Positions 8,535-17,506 of a stretch of 64,000 bases of DNA are shown piece after piece. Origin of the DNA: Pseudomonas lactucae (lineage in GTDB: Bacteria > Pseudomonadota > Gammaproteobacteria > Pseudomonadales > Pseudomonadaceae); contig NZ_JAFHKI010000067.1 of NCBI RefSeq assembly GCF_016937615.1, positions 23,535 to 87,534 of the forward strand, written 5' to 3'. Under the pieces are notes generated by a model that was given only the letters and a program-made list of their open reading frames with translations, had not been told where the DNA came from and did no database searches. How positions within the stretch are numbered: position 1 is the first letter of the stretch; each line of letters starts with the position of its first letter. A program made the translations under genes and the position numbers.

Positions 8535-9312
8535 GCAGGTCTGGAAGCTTTGGCGACGTCTGCTGCGCGATGAAACCTTGCAGCAGCAGTTATTCCAGGC
8601 GCAGGGAGCTACGCAATGGCTGCAACGCATCCCTGAGGATGAACGTACGATTCTGCAAGCCTATGCCGGACAGTTCGACCGCGTGAAGTGGTTCGTCGAA
8701 AACTACCAGTTCCGCCTGGTCAACTCCTTTACAAATGCGCTGGAGACCGGCGCCCCGTTGACCCTGCGCGCACTGATCAACATCGGGCTGGATTTACCCA
8801 CTCTGTCCCGAACGTTTTTGCGTGAACAGGACTGGTTCGACTTTGGACCAATGGTGTATGGCTACTGCGATGCGGTACTGGGATTTTTACTGGAACGCCA
8901 GGAACTGGCCGATTACCCAGAGATCCGGGACCTGATCGGGCTTGAACGCGAATGCGTTCATCTGTACACCGGGTTGATGGACGTCGCCGCCCCGGTCCCC
9001 GGCCGTTATCAACGCACCGCCCAAGCCCGCCTCCACCATAGTTGTTTTGCTCTCTCACACTGGCTGCGCGACAAGAGCCAGCTGGGACGCGGGCCTCTGG
9101 AACAGACCTGTGAGCATATCCTAGTGTACTTGCCCAACCTTGAGGCCCGCCACAAATTCACGCTCATCAGCCCACGCGCGGCCAGCCTTTACACTGACCT
9201 GAAACAACCACGGTTGCTCGCGGATTTGGCACTGCAAGCGCCACAAAACGGCGATGATCTCGCGGTGCTTGGCAAGCTGCACAAACTTAACGCAATAAGG
9301 ATGCCGGCCTGA
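8524..9312 (+). CDS. tglI: MNIO partner protein, TglI-type
   Basis: 262 residues, overlapping tglH by 11 bp. No catalytic motif stands out. MNIO enzymes nearly always act with a small partner that recruits the precursor peptide through an RRE-like winged-helix fold, and the tight coupling to tglH marks this as that partner. The call depends on position, size and lack of another candidate in the operon. tglB begins 3 bp after its stop. Confidence 0.75.
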   Translation: MDAEQVWKLWRRLLRDETLQQQLFQAQGATQWLQRIPEDERTILQAYAGQFDRVKWFVENYQFRLVNSFTNALETGAPLTLRALINIGLDLPTLSRTFLREQDWFDFGPMVYGYCDAVLGFLLERQELADYPEIRDLIGLERECVHLYTGLMDVAAPVPGRYQRTAQARLHHSCFALSHWLRDKSQLGRGPLEQTCEHILVYLPNLEARHKFTLISPRAASLYTDLKQPRLLADLALQAPQNGDDLAVLGKLHKLNAIRMPA

Positions 9313-9315
9313 ATC

Positions 9316-11745
9316 ATGGAAAGTTCACACTACTTCTGGCTGCGCTCAACCGGCTTCCCCATCCATCACTTGACCGCGCTGGGAGGGTTTTCCGAGCTGC
9401 CTGCGTGCGGTGCCTTTGAACAGCGTTTTCGCGCGCTGCAAGGGGTGAAGGCCACCCTGCTTGAAGCGGCCAATGCCCACTCCCCCCAAGCCTGTCGCAA
9501 GCTGATTCGCAAACTCAACGAAGGCCTGTCGCTGCAAACCGCCGACCTGCCGCAAGCCTTACGCGATCCCTTGAGCGCTGCCGTACACGACTGGAATGGA
9601 CTACTGGAACAGACCGCAACACGCACAGAGGCAGACCAGCAATACCAGGTTTATCTGGAACGCATCCGTCAAGGATTGATCGACTTTCTGAATGACGACG
9701 CGGTTGCCGAGGCCCTGTTCATTTCCAACCCGGCCGCATTGACGCGTGCGCGTGAACTGATCCGCGACCGGTTCGCTAAAAACGATACGCGCAAGAAACA
9801 GAAGCTGCGACTGGGCTGGAGCTATGCCCAACGTTTCTGCGCCAAAAACGACACCTCAAGCTTTTTTGGCCCGCTGGCCTGGGGTCGATTCGATCCGCAA
9901 CAGACGGAGAACATGCACGTCACCTACGGCGATGCATGGATCAAGGACCGCAGTACGTTTTTCGAAAACTGGGCAGTTCAGCGACTGGTCGAGCAAATCA
10001 ACCAGCAATGCCCGGACCCTGACTGCATACCATTGCAACTCAACGCGGGTTGCTACCTGCAAGCAAGCACCTTGTTCATGCCTATTGGCAAAAAGCAGCA
10101 CTTGAGCCCGGCAACCGCGCAGGTATTGGCCTACATAAACGACCCGGAAGATGGCATGCCGACGCTCCGGGGCTTGTTGAAGGCCTGTGTCGATACCCCA
10201 GCCGACACCCTGCGCGACCTGCTGGAACACCTAGTCAGCAAACGCATCGTGCGGCGTGGCTGGCGAATGTCGCCGCGCGAACGCAAGCCAATAGAGCGAA
10301 TGCAGCGCTGGCTGGACGATGCCGCAGCATCTGAAACGTTCCGCCAAACCTGGCAACTGCGCCTGGAGAGGCTCGAAAGCGCACGCCGAGACTATGCAAA
10401 AGGCAACCTTGAACGCCGCACACAATGCTTAGATACATTGAACCAACTGCTCGTTGAAGCCGGCGTGGACCTCAGTCGGGAAACCGGTGCAATGTATGTT
10501 GGTCGGTACCCAGTATACGAAGACTGTTCGAGAAATATGAATATAAGCCTAGGACAGGACATGCTTAAGCAGATAAATGAAGACCTGGCACCATTGATGC
10601 GTATCCATCAATGGCTGATCAAGGCCATCGCGCATCGGCTTAACCAGGCGTTCATAGAAGTGTGGGAGCAGCGTCAGAACGCCTACACAGACATACCCGT
10701 GGATTTTCTCGACTTTCTCAATGCACTGGCTCCTCTATTGCCGACAATTGAAGAGCGAATTGTCATCGACCTTGATCAGCGCCTGAAAAAGGCCTGGGAA
10801 GAACAACTGCAGGGGCTCGCGGACAACATTGATGTGCGCCTTTCGGTTGCAGACATCGAGCGCCTGATAAGCCGGCTGAATGTCGAGCTGGACGTCACCA
10901 ATTTCGAGGTATTTGGCAGTGACTACCACTCGCCGGACTTTCTGCTATCCAGCCCGTCGGTGGAAGCCATCAACCGAGGCGATTACACCATCATCGTGGG
11001 CGAAGTACACCCGGCGGTCCATACTCTCTGCCAGCCCGTCGCTGCGCCATTCGGGCCGTTTAATATCCAGGTGAACCAAGAGGTAGAAGCGATTTTTCAG
11101 CGTCCGCGGCTGATCCTGGCGGACTCGCCGGAAAGCTACCAACGCTCGCATATCGATTGGCCACTGCAACCTTCATATCGGCAACTGGTACTACCCTCCG
11201 GCGGGGGGTGCGTGGCCGCGCATCAACAGTTCGCCGCCGGACGGGCAAAAGTCATGTACGCCCATGGACGTTTGCAGGTAGTCGATGCCCTGGGCGAATT
11301 CAGCGAAGACCTGCTCTGCGTCTACCCAACTCCCATGCATCGTCTCGGTTTTGCCCTAGCCGGAAGTGCTGTTGCCAAACACGACAAGCGCCGTATCTGG
11401 CTAGGGTGCGCCCTCTATAAACGGGCTTCCTGGTTATTCTCCAGCGATCAACTGCCGCAGGTAAAAACTTCTATCGACGATCTAGATCATATTTTGCAAT
11501 GGCGCGCCTGGGCAGTTGCTCAGGGGTTGCCGCGTTATGCATTCATCAAGATCGACTCCGAGCCCAAACCCATATTCCTTGACTTTGATAACCCATTGTC
11601 GTTGGACGGCATCAGCAATGCCCTGCAGAGTGCCGACCAAGTGAAGTTTTCGGAAATGCGCCCTTGCCCTGAAGAGCTTTGGCTTGAGCAAGCGCAAGGT
11701 CGATTTTGTTGTGAAATACGGACAACGTTTTTCCAGCCAGCTTGA
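9316..11745 (+). CDS. tglB: PEARL-type small LanB, adds Cys to the scaffold peptide (TglB-type)
   Basis: 809 residues, related to the N-terminal (glutamylation) domain of class I lantibiotic dehydratases (LanB); AKNDTSSFFGPLAWGRFD near residue 175 is the conserved LanB core. A full dehydratase would also need the C-terminal elimination domain. Stand-alone proteins of this kind, peptide aminoacyl-tRNA ligases, use an aminoacyl-tRNA and ATP to extend a peptide's C-terminus; TglB adds Cys from Cys-tRNA. It is the last gene of the operon. 574 bp, including a CGGGCATGCCCG palindrome at 11852-11863, separate it from the next operon. Confidence 0.85.
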   Translation: MESSHYFWLRSTGFPIHHLTALGGFSELPACGAFEQRFRALQGVKATLLEAANAHSPQACRKLIRKLNEGLSLQTADLPQALRDPLSAAVHDWNGLLEQTATRTEADQQYQVYLERIRQGLIDFLNDDAVAEALFISNPAALTRARELIRDRFAKNDTRKKQKLRLGWSYAQRFCAKNDTSSFFGPLAWGRFDPQQTENMHVTYGDAWIKDRSTFFENWAVQRLVEQINQQCPDPDCIPLQLNAGCYLQASTLFMPIGKKQHLSPATAQVLAYINDPEDGMPTLRGLLKACVDTPADTLRDLLEHLVSKRIVRRGWRMSPRERKPIERMQRWLDDAAASETFRQTWQLRLERLESARRDYAKGNLERRTQCLDTLNQLLVEAGVDLSRETGAMYVGRYPVYEDCSRNMNISLGQDMLKQINEDLAPLMRIHQWLIKAIAHRLNQAFIEVWEQRQNAYTDIPVDFLDFLNALAPLLPTIEERIVIDLDQRLKKAWEEQLQGLADNIDVRLSVADIERLISRLNVELDVTNFEVFGSDYHSPDFLLSSPSVEAINRGDYTIIVGEVHPAVHTLCQPVAAPFGPFNIQVNQEVEAIFQRPRLILADSPESYQRSHIDWPLQPSYRQLVLPSGGGCVAAHQQFAAGRAKVMYAHGRLQVVDALGEFSEDLLCVYPTPMHRLGFALAGSAVAKHDKRRIWLGCALYKRASWLFSSDQLPQVKTSIDDLDHILQWRAWAVAQGLPRYAFIKIDSEPKPIFLDFDNPLSLDGISNALQSADQVKFSEMRPCPEELWLEQAQGRFCCEIRTTFFQPA

Positions 11746-12134
11746 ATTCGAAGTTGTCCAGTTCGAGTAGAGGCGTATTCCGATTCGTTCCGGCTGACTG
11801 TTGATCTAACCAGCTACCAAAAATTTTAGATTGGGCGCTAGTGGGATATAGCGGGCATGCCCGTCAAACGCCCTTATAAGAAAAGTAGGTGCTGGGTAAT
11901 ATTCTGTCGCAGCGGGCTGTAACTGTTTGATCCATTGTGGCTTTTTTCTTCCACACGCTCGGGTAACTAGGCGTTATCGCCACTTTCATAATTTCGGTGT
12001 TGACTCACGAAAAAAAAATGGTTAAAAATTATTTTGTCGACACTGAGACTTCCGTGCTGCTGCAATTCGAAGCGCGCGATGCATGGGTCGAACCGACTTA
12101 GTTTAGTCATAATTAAAAAGCATAAGGAAATGCC
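11746..12134. other. AT-rich intergenic region between the tgl-type and homospermidine cassettes
   Basis: No gene is seen. A perfect 12-bp palindrome CGGGCATGCCCG lies at 11852-11863 without a T-run, so it is at best a weak terminator. The part from about 11940 is AT-rich (TTAAAAATTATTTTG near 12018) and probably carries the promoter of the following operon. Confidence 0.5.
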
Positions 12135-12248
12135 ATGATTACCTCTATCTCTCGTGTCTCCCCCCCTAGACATCGCTTAATTACAGGTGCATCTGTAGGT
12201 AGGTGTTTTCCGTGCTTGCTCCACGGAGCTCTCCGCAAACACGCTTAG
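12135..12248 (+). CDS. Possible 37-aa leader or small peptide
   Basis: An ATG at 12135 follows AAGGA at a 6-base spacing and opens 37 codons ending at 12246-12248; the peptide is basic with two cysteines in SVGRCFPCLLHG. It ends 71 bp before the homospermidine synthase start and runs in the same direction. It could be a leader peptide, a small secreted peptide, or chance. I have no homologue in mind, so confidence is low. Confidence 0.3.
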   Translation: MITSISRVSPPRHRLITGASVGRCFPCLLHGALRKHA

Positions 12249-12319
12249 CAACCAGCTTTTGGCCTGGATGCCGAGATATATTCCTGTCCGCTTGTATACA
12301 CTATCAAGGAAGGAAACTT

Positions 12320-13702
12320 ATGAAAATTGTGTTGATTGGCTACGGAACCATTGCGTCTGCGCTTATGCCGAACTTGCTCAGCGAGTTTGGAGGCGAGATG
12401 AAATGCCTTAAGGTGATAGATCCATATGGTGTCAAGAAGCTCAGCGCAGATTTCGATTGTCCCGTAGTGTGGGTGGTGGCGAGTGTCACTAAGGAAAACC
12501 TAGATGATTTGCTGAGCGAACTCGATTCCGACTCTTTTTTAATAAACCTATCTGTTGATGTCTCAAGTGTCGATCTGGTTTCATTTTGCCAGAAGAAAGG
12601 AGCAAGATATATTGATACATGTATTGAGCCATGGGCCGGCCATTATGTAAATGCAGATGCAGAGCCTGCCGATCGCACCAACTACGCCCTCAGGGAAGCG
12701 ATGCTGACATTGAAGGCAGAATGCCAAAATGGCCCTACAGCTATCGTTGCGCACGGCGCGAATCCTGGTCTGGTATCTCATTTCGCGAAGCAGGCTCTTC
12801 TGAACATTCGTGATGATATTTACGGCATAAGCCAGCCTATCCCGCAAACTCGCCAGCAGTGGGCGAAGCTGTCTGCAGATCTGGGTATTAAAACAATTCA
12901 CATTGCGGAGCATGATACCCAAGTTGCAAAATTCCCTAAGCGGCCTGGCGAGTTCGTTAATACTTGGTCGATTGATGGATTTATTGGCGAAGGTTGCCAG
13001 CCTGCTGAGTTAGGCTGGGGAACTCATGAGCTTCGTTTGCCGCCAGAGGGGCAGCGGCATACTACAGGCTGCAATAGCGCGATCTACTTGAATCGTCCGG
13101 GAGCCTCGGTCAGATTGAAAACTTGGACTCCCGCTTTTGGCCCTTGCTTAGGCTTTTTGATCACGCACAATGAAGCAGTTTCCCTTTCGGACTATCTAAC
13201 CTGCTTTGAAGGTGAACGGGTCACTTATCGGCCTACGGTCAACTACGCTTACCACCCTTGCAGTGACGCTATACTTTCCATCCACGAACTTAGTGGCTGC
13301 TCGTGGAATTCACAGTCACAAAAGAGAATTTTGCAGGGACGAGATATCGCCTCGGGAGGGGATTATCTTGGCGTGCTTCTGATGGGGCATGAAAAAAATG
13401 CATATTGGTTTGGTTCTTATTTAGAGAACTCGGTTGCTCAAAAGCTTAACCCTGAAAGTTCTGCTACTTCCTTGCAAGTCGTGGCCGGCGTGATATCAGG
13501 TATGAAATGGGCAATTGCTAATCCTTGTTGCGGGATCGTTGAGGCAGAAGAAATGGATTTTAGGTTCGTGCTCGACAATGCAAGGCCCTGCCTAGGTGAA
13601 ATTCTGGGAGAGTACACCGATTGGAACCCAGCAGAAGAGGATAAAGGTCTATTCTCCATTGCCTCATCAGATAAGTGGCAATTTGAAAACTTCATGGAAT
13701 AA
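12320..13702 (+). CDS. Homospermidine synthase-like (saccharopine dehydrogenase family)
   Basis: 460 residues from ATG 12320, chosen because AAGGAAGGAAACTT precedes it; the longer frame from 12203 has no such site. The N-terminus is a Rossmann NAD-binding motif (IVLIGYGTIASAL), and the segment VAHGANPGLVSHFAKQAL near residue 153 is typical of bacterial homospermidine synthases, which make sym-homospermidine from putrescine in an NAD-dependent reaction. Length fits the family (about 470). It is followed at 18 bp by a diiron protein gene and then an exporter. Base composition is AT-richer than the tgl genes, suggesting separate acquisition. A related carboxyspermidine-type activity is possible. 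Confidence 0.82.
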   Translation: MKIVLIGYGTIASALMPNLLSEFGGEMKCLKVIDPYGVKKLSADFDCPVVWVVASVTKENLDDLLSELDSDSFLINLSVDVSSVDLVSFCQKKGARYIDTCIEPWAGHYVNADAEPADRTNYALREAMLTLKAECQNGPTAIVAHGANPGLVSHFAKQALLNIRDDIYGISQPIPQTRQQWAKLSADLGIKTIHIAEHDTQVAKFPKRPGEFVNTWSIDGFIGEGCQPAELGWGTHELRLPPEGQRHTTGCNSAIYLNRPGASVRLKTWTPAFGPCLGFLITHNEAVSLSDYLTCFEGERVTYRPTVNYAYHPCSDAILSIHELSGCSWNSQSQKRILQGRDIASGGDYLGVLLMGHEKNAYWFGSYLENSVAQKLNPESSATSLQVVAGVISGMKWAIANPCCGIVEAEEMDFRFVLDNARPCLGEILGEYTDWNPAEEDKGLFSIASSDKWQFENFME

Positions 13703-13720
13703 TTGCAAGGAGCGCAAATC

Positions 13721-14449
13721 GTGGGCTATTTGAAATCTTCTATCGGCTTAAAAAGCTATGACTGGTCTTCAGTTGATTTACTCAAAGATTTGACCCCTGA
13801 AAGCATCACTGGCTCTAGGGAGGTCATTACGTCACGACAAGAACACTTCTGGCATGACATGAGTTCTGAGTTCGATTCTAAGCACTTCCTAATATACCTT
13901 ATGAATCGAAGTGACTTGCACTTGAGCGATGAGTTTTTGGAGTTCGTCTGTCTCTGGCATCTGGATGAGCAGAATCACTACAGAGGCCTTCGAAAGATTA
14001 ATAGCGTTTTGTATGGGTTCAGAGAAGAAGATATCGATAAAAAAATTAAGTCCAGGCGGCCGGAGTTTGATTTGATTTCATCGTTCATGGTTGATGAATT
14101 CACCATATTAGTATCAATTGCATTTGACGAGGTCACTAGCACTCGGGCGTATAAACAGGACTTTAAACTTTTTGATAGTCTTGGGCCTGACTGTCTGTCC
14201 GTATGGATTCGTAATGCTGCTAAAGATGAAGCGGCGCACTACGGAAATGCAATGAAGCTTTTGAAGAAAAACCACTCAACTCGGTTTGAAGAACTCCCAG
14301 AACTTCTTGATAAAATAATCGGCTTCGAAACCTCTGATGATTTCGGATATAATAATACGTTTATTTTTGATCACGATACTGATGACTTCTCGAATGAGCT
14401 ATTGGTCGATAGCAAAAATACGATCCTTGAGGTTCTCGGGAGAGAGTAA
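13721..14449 (+). CDS. Diiron ferritin-fold protein resembling acyl-ACP desaturases
   Basis: 242 residues from GTG 13721, preceded by AAGGAGCGC. Two ExxH motifs are visible: E83-x2-H86 in LDEQNHYR and E170-x2-H173 in KDEAAHYG. Their spacing of 87 residues is close to the 86 between the two ExxH motifs of plant stearoyl-ACP desaturase, and E137 falls where the fourth helix Glu should be; the first-helix Glu may be E41 or E50. This predicts a four-helix diiron site that activates oxygen. The substrate is unknown; the position after a homospermidine synthase suggests oxidation of a polyamine-derived or acyl intermediate. It overlaps the next start by one base. Confidence 0.7.
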   Translation: MGYLKSSIGLKSYDWSSVDLLKDLTPESITGSREVITSRQEHFWHDMSSEFDSKHFLIYLMNRSDLHLSDEFLEFVCLWHLDEQNHYRGLRKINSVLYGFREEDIDKKIKSRRPEFDLISSFMVDEFTILVSIAFDEVTSTRAYKQDFKLFDSLGPDCLSVWIRNAAKDEAAHYGNAMKLLKKNHSTRFEELPELLDKIIGFETSDDFGYNNTFIFDHDTDDFSNELLVDSKNTILEVLGRE

Positions 14450-15360
14450 TGGCTTGGTTATATTTTGCCCTTTTGGCGCCGTTGTTTTGGAGTCTTTCAA
14501 ATATTGTTGATAAGTTCGCCATTAATAATATTACCTCCAATTGCATTTCGTTCATTTTCTTGCTGAGTATCGGGAATATTTTCTTTGCAGCGGCCATTTA
14601 TGCCTATTTTCAGCCTGCTGATCTAGACTTATATATGGTTACAATAAATATCTGCTCTGGTCTCGCAATATTTTTGCAATACTTTGCTTACAGCTACTCC
14701 TTGGAGGATATGGATGTATCGGTTGTGATTCCGATCCACCAATCTGAACCAATATTTGTATTGGCGGCATCAGTGTTGATTTTTCATGCTATCCCGACAT
14801 CTTGGCAAATAACTGGCTTTGCTTTGATAGTCGTTGGAATTCTAATATTATGTATGTCTAGACAAACGGTTAGAGGGCTGGGCCATCCCAGGCACGTAGT
14901 GGTCTTGTTGATTTCAGCTTTTTTCGGAGCCGTTTCAACCGTAATTTCAGACGAGATATTGCGAATCAAAAGCTTGGATTCGGTACTGATTTTTAACTTT
15001 GCCGGCTATGCTCTTGGCGGTTTGTTTCTTTTATTGGTTCCGAAATGGAGAACGCTCATTATAGATGATCTGAAAATCTTGAATTATAAGCAATTTGGCA
15101 TTTTTGGGGTAACGAACATCTTTGATGTTGGGGGCTACGTGTTTTTCATGGCCGCTCTGGCTGCCGGAGGAGGTGCAGCCTTGGTTTCGGTAGTCGTCAG
15201 CATCCACCCGCTGTTCGTTTTGGCTTTTGGGTTCCTGGCAACGAAGCTTTTTCCAAAATTTATCGCCGAGGATATTGCACCGGGAGGCGTAGTAAGAAAA
15301 TTTTTCTCGATCATTGTGATCGTGCTCGGAGTAGCAGTGATATCACTTCAGGACATTTAA
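14449..15360 (+). CDS. EamA/DMT-type transporter
   Basis: 303 residues with about ten membrane segments arranged as two EamA halves. The start ATG shares its A with the TAA of the preceding gene, so expression is coupled. It probably exports the product of the homospermidine synthase and diiron protein. A bidirectional terminator follows at 15433-15460. Substrate unknown. Confidence 0.85.
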   Translation: MAWLYFALLAPLFWSLSNIVDKFAINNITSNCISFIFLLSIGNIFFAAAIYAYFQPADLDLYMVTINICSGLAIFLQYFAYSYSLEDMDVSVVIPIHQSEPIFVLAASVLIFHAIPTSWQITGFALIVVGILILCMSRQTVRGLGHPRHVVVLLISAFFGAVSTVISDEILRIKSLDSVLIFNFAGYALGGLFLLLVPKWRTLIIDDLKILNYKQFGIFGVTNIFDVGGYVFFMAALAAGGGAALVSVVVSIHPLFVLAFGFLATKLFPKFIAEDIAPGGVVRKFFSIIVIVLGVAVISLQDI

Positions 15361-15432
15361 GTCCCCTCCAGGTATTACTTGTCAAGGCGTGTTTCCCGGA
15401 CGGTTACCGTCGGAGCAGCAAATGCTGAACAC

Positions 15433-15460
15433 AAAAAAGGGCCAACAAAGGCCCTTTTTT
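15433..15460. terminator. Bidirectional intrinsic terminator between EamA gene and mvaT-like gene
   Basis: AAAAAAGGGCC, loop AACAAA, GGCCCTTTTTT. The GC stem is flanked by A6 and T6, so it works in both directions for the two convergent genes. Confidence 0.92.
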
Positions 15461-15473
15461 ACTCAACCCGAGA

Positions 15474-15839
15474 TTACTTGGTCAGCCAGGACTCGACGGT
15501 GCCAACGCCGTGTTCAGCTTTCCACTCTTTCAAACCTTTGTGATTGCCGCCCTTCGTTTCGATGATCTCGCCGGTGTGCGGGTTCTTATAAACTTTCACC
15601 TGTCGGGCTTTGCGTGTGCCTGCTTTCGGCGCACCTACATGAGCGCGTCGTTTAGCTTGCGGATCAAGAAGATTGATAACGTCCTTCAGGCTGTAGCTGT
15701 ATTTTGCGAGTAAATCGCGAAGCTTCGTTTCGAATTCGATTTCTTTCTTAAGACCAGCATCGCCTTTTAGTGCTTCGAGTGCTTGGAGTTGCTCGGCAAG
15801 GTGTTTTTCGAGCTGACGAAATTCTGCGAGTTTAGACAT
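15474..15839 (-). CDS. MvaT/MvaU-type H-NS-like silencer
   Basis: 121 residues. The N-terminal half is a coiled-coil oligomerisation domain, and the C-terminal DNA-binding part carries KVYKNPHTGEIIETKGGNHKG and LKEWK...VESW, nearly the MvaT signature. These proteins bind AT-rich DNA in the minor groove and silence foreign genes in Pseudomonas. AGAGG lies 5 bases before the ATG. Encoded on the transposon, it may repress the AT-rich promoters of its own cargo or join the host MvaT/MvaU network. Its coding DNA is less AT-rich than the neighbouring cassette. Confidence 0.92.
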   Translation of the reverse strand: MSKLAEFRQLEKHLAEQLQALEALKGDAGLKKEIEFETKLRDLLAKYSYSLKDVINLLDPQAKRRAHVGAPKAGTRKARQVKVYKNPHTGEIIETKGGNHKGLKEWKAEHGVGTVESWLTK

Positions 15840-16287
15840 TGGAAACCTCTTCTAGATTTGTTGTTACGTTATACCAAAAAGGCACATGCATGAACTAATA
15901 CGTCTATCGGCACACGCTGATGTAATCCCACATAGGGGAGACCTGCATCCCATGAGCACCATATTTATGACGTGTATTGTGAAGTTATCAATAGACGTTA
16001 GTACGTGCATCTAGATCAAGGTAGGCAAGTATCAAGGGCTCAGCTTTGGTGTCGCTAGTCATCAGCTTGACGGTTTCCCTGCCCCATTTGATAGGCAACG
16101 ATATTTACTAATCTAGTAGCCTGAGAGTCCCCAAGGCCTCATCCGACGTTAGGCGATGGTGTGCTCTCGATGCGTATTTGAACGCTATGGCCGTACGGTG
16201 GCAAAATCATTGTATCTATCCGTGCACGGCTATACATCGCGTGAAGAACCATCTGTCATGCCAATATTTTTTCAAGGACGGCGCTCG
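15840..16287. other. Intergenic region upstream of mvaT-like and Mrr-like genes
   Basis: About 450 bp without a supported gene. It must contain the divergent promoters for the silencer (minus) and the nuclease gene (plus). Longer in-frame starts of the nuclease at 16156 and 16258 lie within it but have weaker ribosome sites than 16288. Confidence 0.45.
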
Positions 16288-16995
16288 ATGAATCTCGCCA
16301 AGACAAGGGAGGGTATGCTCATCAGCGCGGCGGAGGCTTTCATCATGGCTCCGCCGGCGCGCACGAGTTTCTCCTGCCCGACTTGCGGTACGCCCTTGTT
16401 TTTCGTCGGAGCGACTGGGGCTAGCAGACCACATTTCCGGGTTTCTGCTTCACGTCCTCATGAAACCGATTGCATAGAAGCTCAGTTACTTGACATTACA
16501 TTCGAAGCCCAAGATGCCTATGCAGCAGAAGCATCGGTCACCTTCATGTCGATCGCATCCAGAGTCTCCCTGCGGGCGATCGGGTATTTTGCTAAGCATC
16601 CCCACCAGTTGAAGACGATGAATCGCCGGCTTTTCGAAGAGTTTGTGGCAGAGCTCTTCAAAGGGTTTGGATACGAGGTCGAGCTGACCAAGCAAACCCG
16701 TGATGGTGGATTTGATTTGATTGCGGTGACGAGCCGGGACTATATCAACCAGCGGTTCCTGATCGAATGCAAGCGACCCGATCCTAAGAATCCGGTTCGT
16801 CTCGATGTCGTGAAGCACCTGCACGCTACAAAGATTGATCAAGGAGCGAATAAAGCAATTCTGGTGACGACTACCCATTTCACAGAGGATGCTCACCGTT
16901 ATGGCAAGCGACACGCGATCGAACTAGACCTGAAGGACTTCGACGATTTGGTGGAGTGGCTTCACCATTATTTGAGGATCAAGGCGAGAGCATGA
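16288..16995 (+). CDS. Mrr-like PD-(D/E)XK restriction endonuclease with N-terminal zinc site
   Basis: 235 residues from ATG 16288, which has AAGGA 9 bases upstream. The C-terminal half is an Mrr_cat domain: FEEFVAELFKGFGYEVEL, then the catalytic D in DGGFDLIAV and ECK in FLIECKRPD, with the conserved TTTHFTEDA later. An N-terminal CPTCGTPL together with a later H...DC suggests a zinc ribbon. Mrr proteins cut foreign or modified DNA. It stands alone, without a methylase nearby, which fits a modification-dependent enzyme. Starts at 16156 or 16258 would add 44 or 10 residues. Confidence 0.8.
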   Translation: MNLAKTREGMLISAAEAFIMAPPARTSFSCPTCGTPLFFVGATGASRPHFRVSASRPHETDCIEAQLLDITFEAQDAYAAEASVTFMSIASRVSLRAIGYFAKHPHQLKTMNRRLFEEFVAELFKGFGYEVELTKQTRDGGFDLIAVTSRDYINQRFLIECKRPDPKNPVRLDVVKHLHATKIDQGANKAILVTTTHFTEDAHRYGKRHAIELDLKDFDDLVEWLHHYLRIKARA

Positions 16996-17083
16996 CAAAA
17001 CGTCCTCCTCCCCAGCACTGTCTGTTAGCCAGCACAAACTATTGGTCATTAGGAGAGGCTTAATAGCTGGCGACTCTGGATGT

Positions 17084-17371
17084 TCATTTAGCGATCAAAC
17101 CAGATTTCAATTTCCGCTTATGGTCTCTCAGCAGATCTGCGAACTGCACGAGGTCATTGAGTGACCCTCGACCTGTGCGATCTAAGTGAAAACCCATGAT
17201 TCCCACCGACCTAAGACCATCGCGATCACATCGTTTGGAATCGCCGATCATCAATACTTCCCCCTTCTCTCTGCAGAGGTAGTTGCCTGGATCTATCCCG
17301 AATTGGCTGCAAATCGACCGGTAAATTGCAGGTTGGGCTTCATGATGCCTAGCTCGAAGCTGTAACTGATC
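17084..17371 (-). pseudogene. HAD-family hydrolase, C-terminal fragment with a frameshift
   Basis: Read on the minus strand, SFELGIMKPNLQ (HAD motif III, with the conserved K) is followed, after a one-base frameshift near 17325, by IYRSICSQFGIDPGNY and then VLMIGDSKRCDRDGLRSVGI (motif IV) to a stop at 17084-17086. The N-terminal half with the catalytic Asp is absent. It is a clear relic. Confidence 0.75.
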
Positions 17372-17506
17372 GCGACTATTACAACCTACGCATGGGCCTC
17401 CTAACCTTTCTATGCAACGAGCCGGTTAAGCTCGCATCGAATTTCTCTCTCATGCGACAAACGTGTGAGAATGCGCAATATCATTATGCAATTATGGAGT
17501 TTTGCA

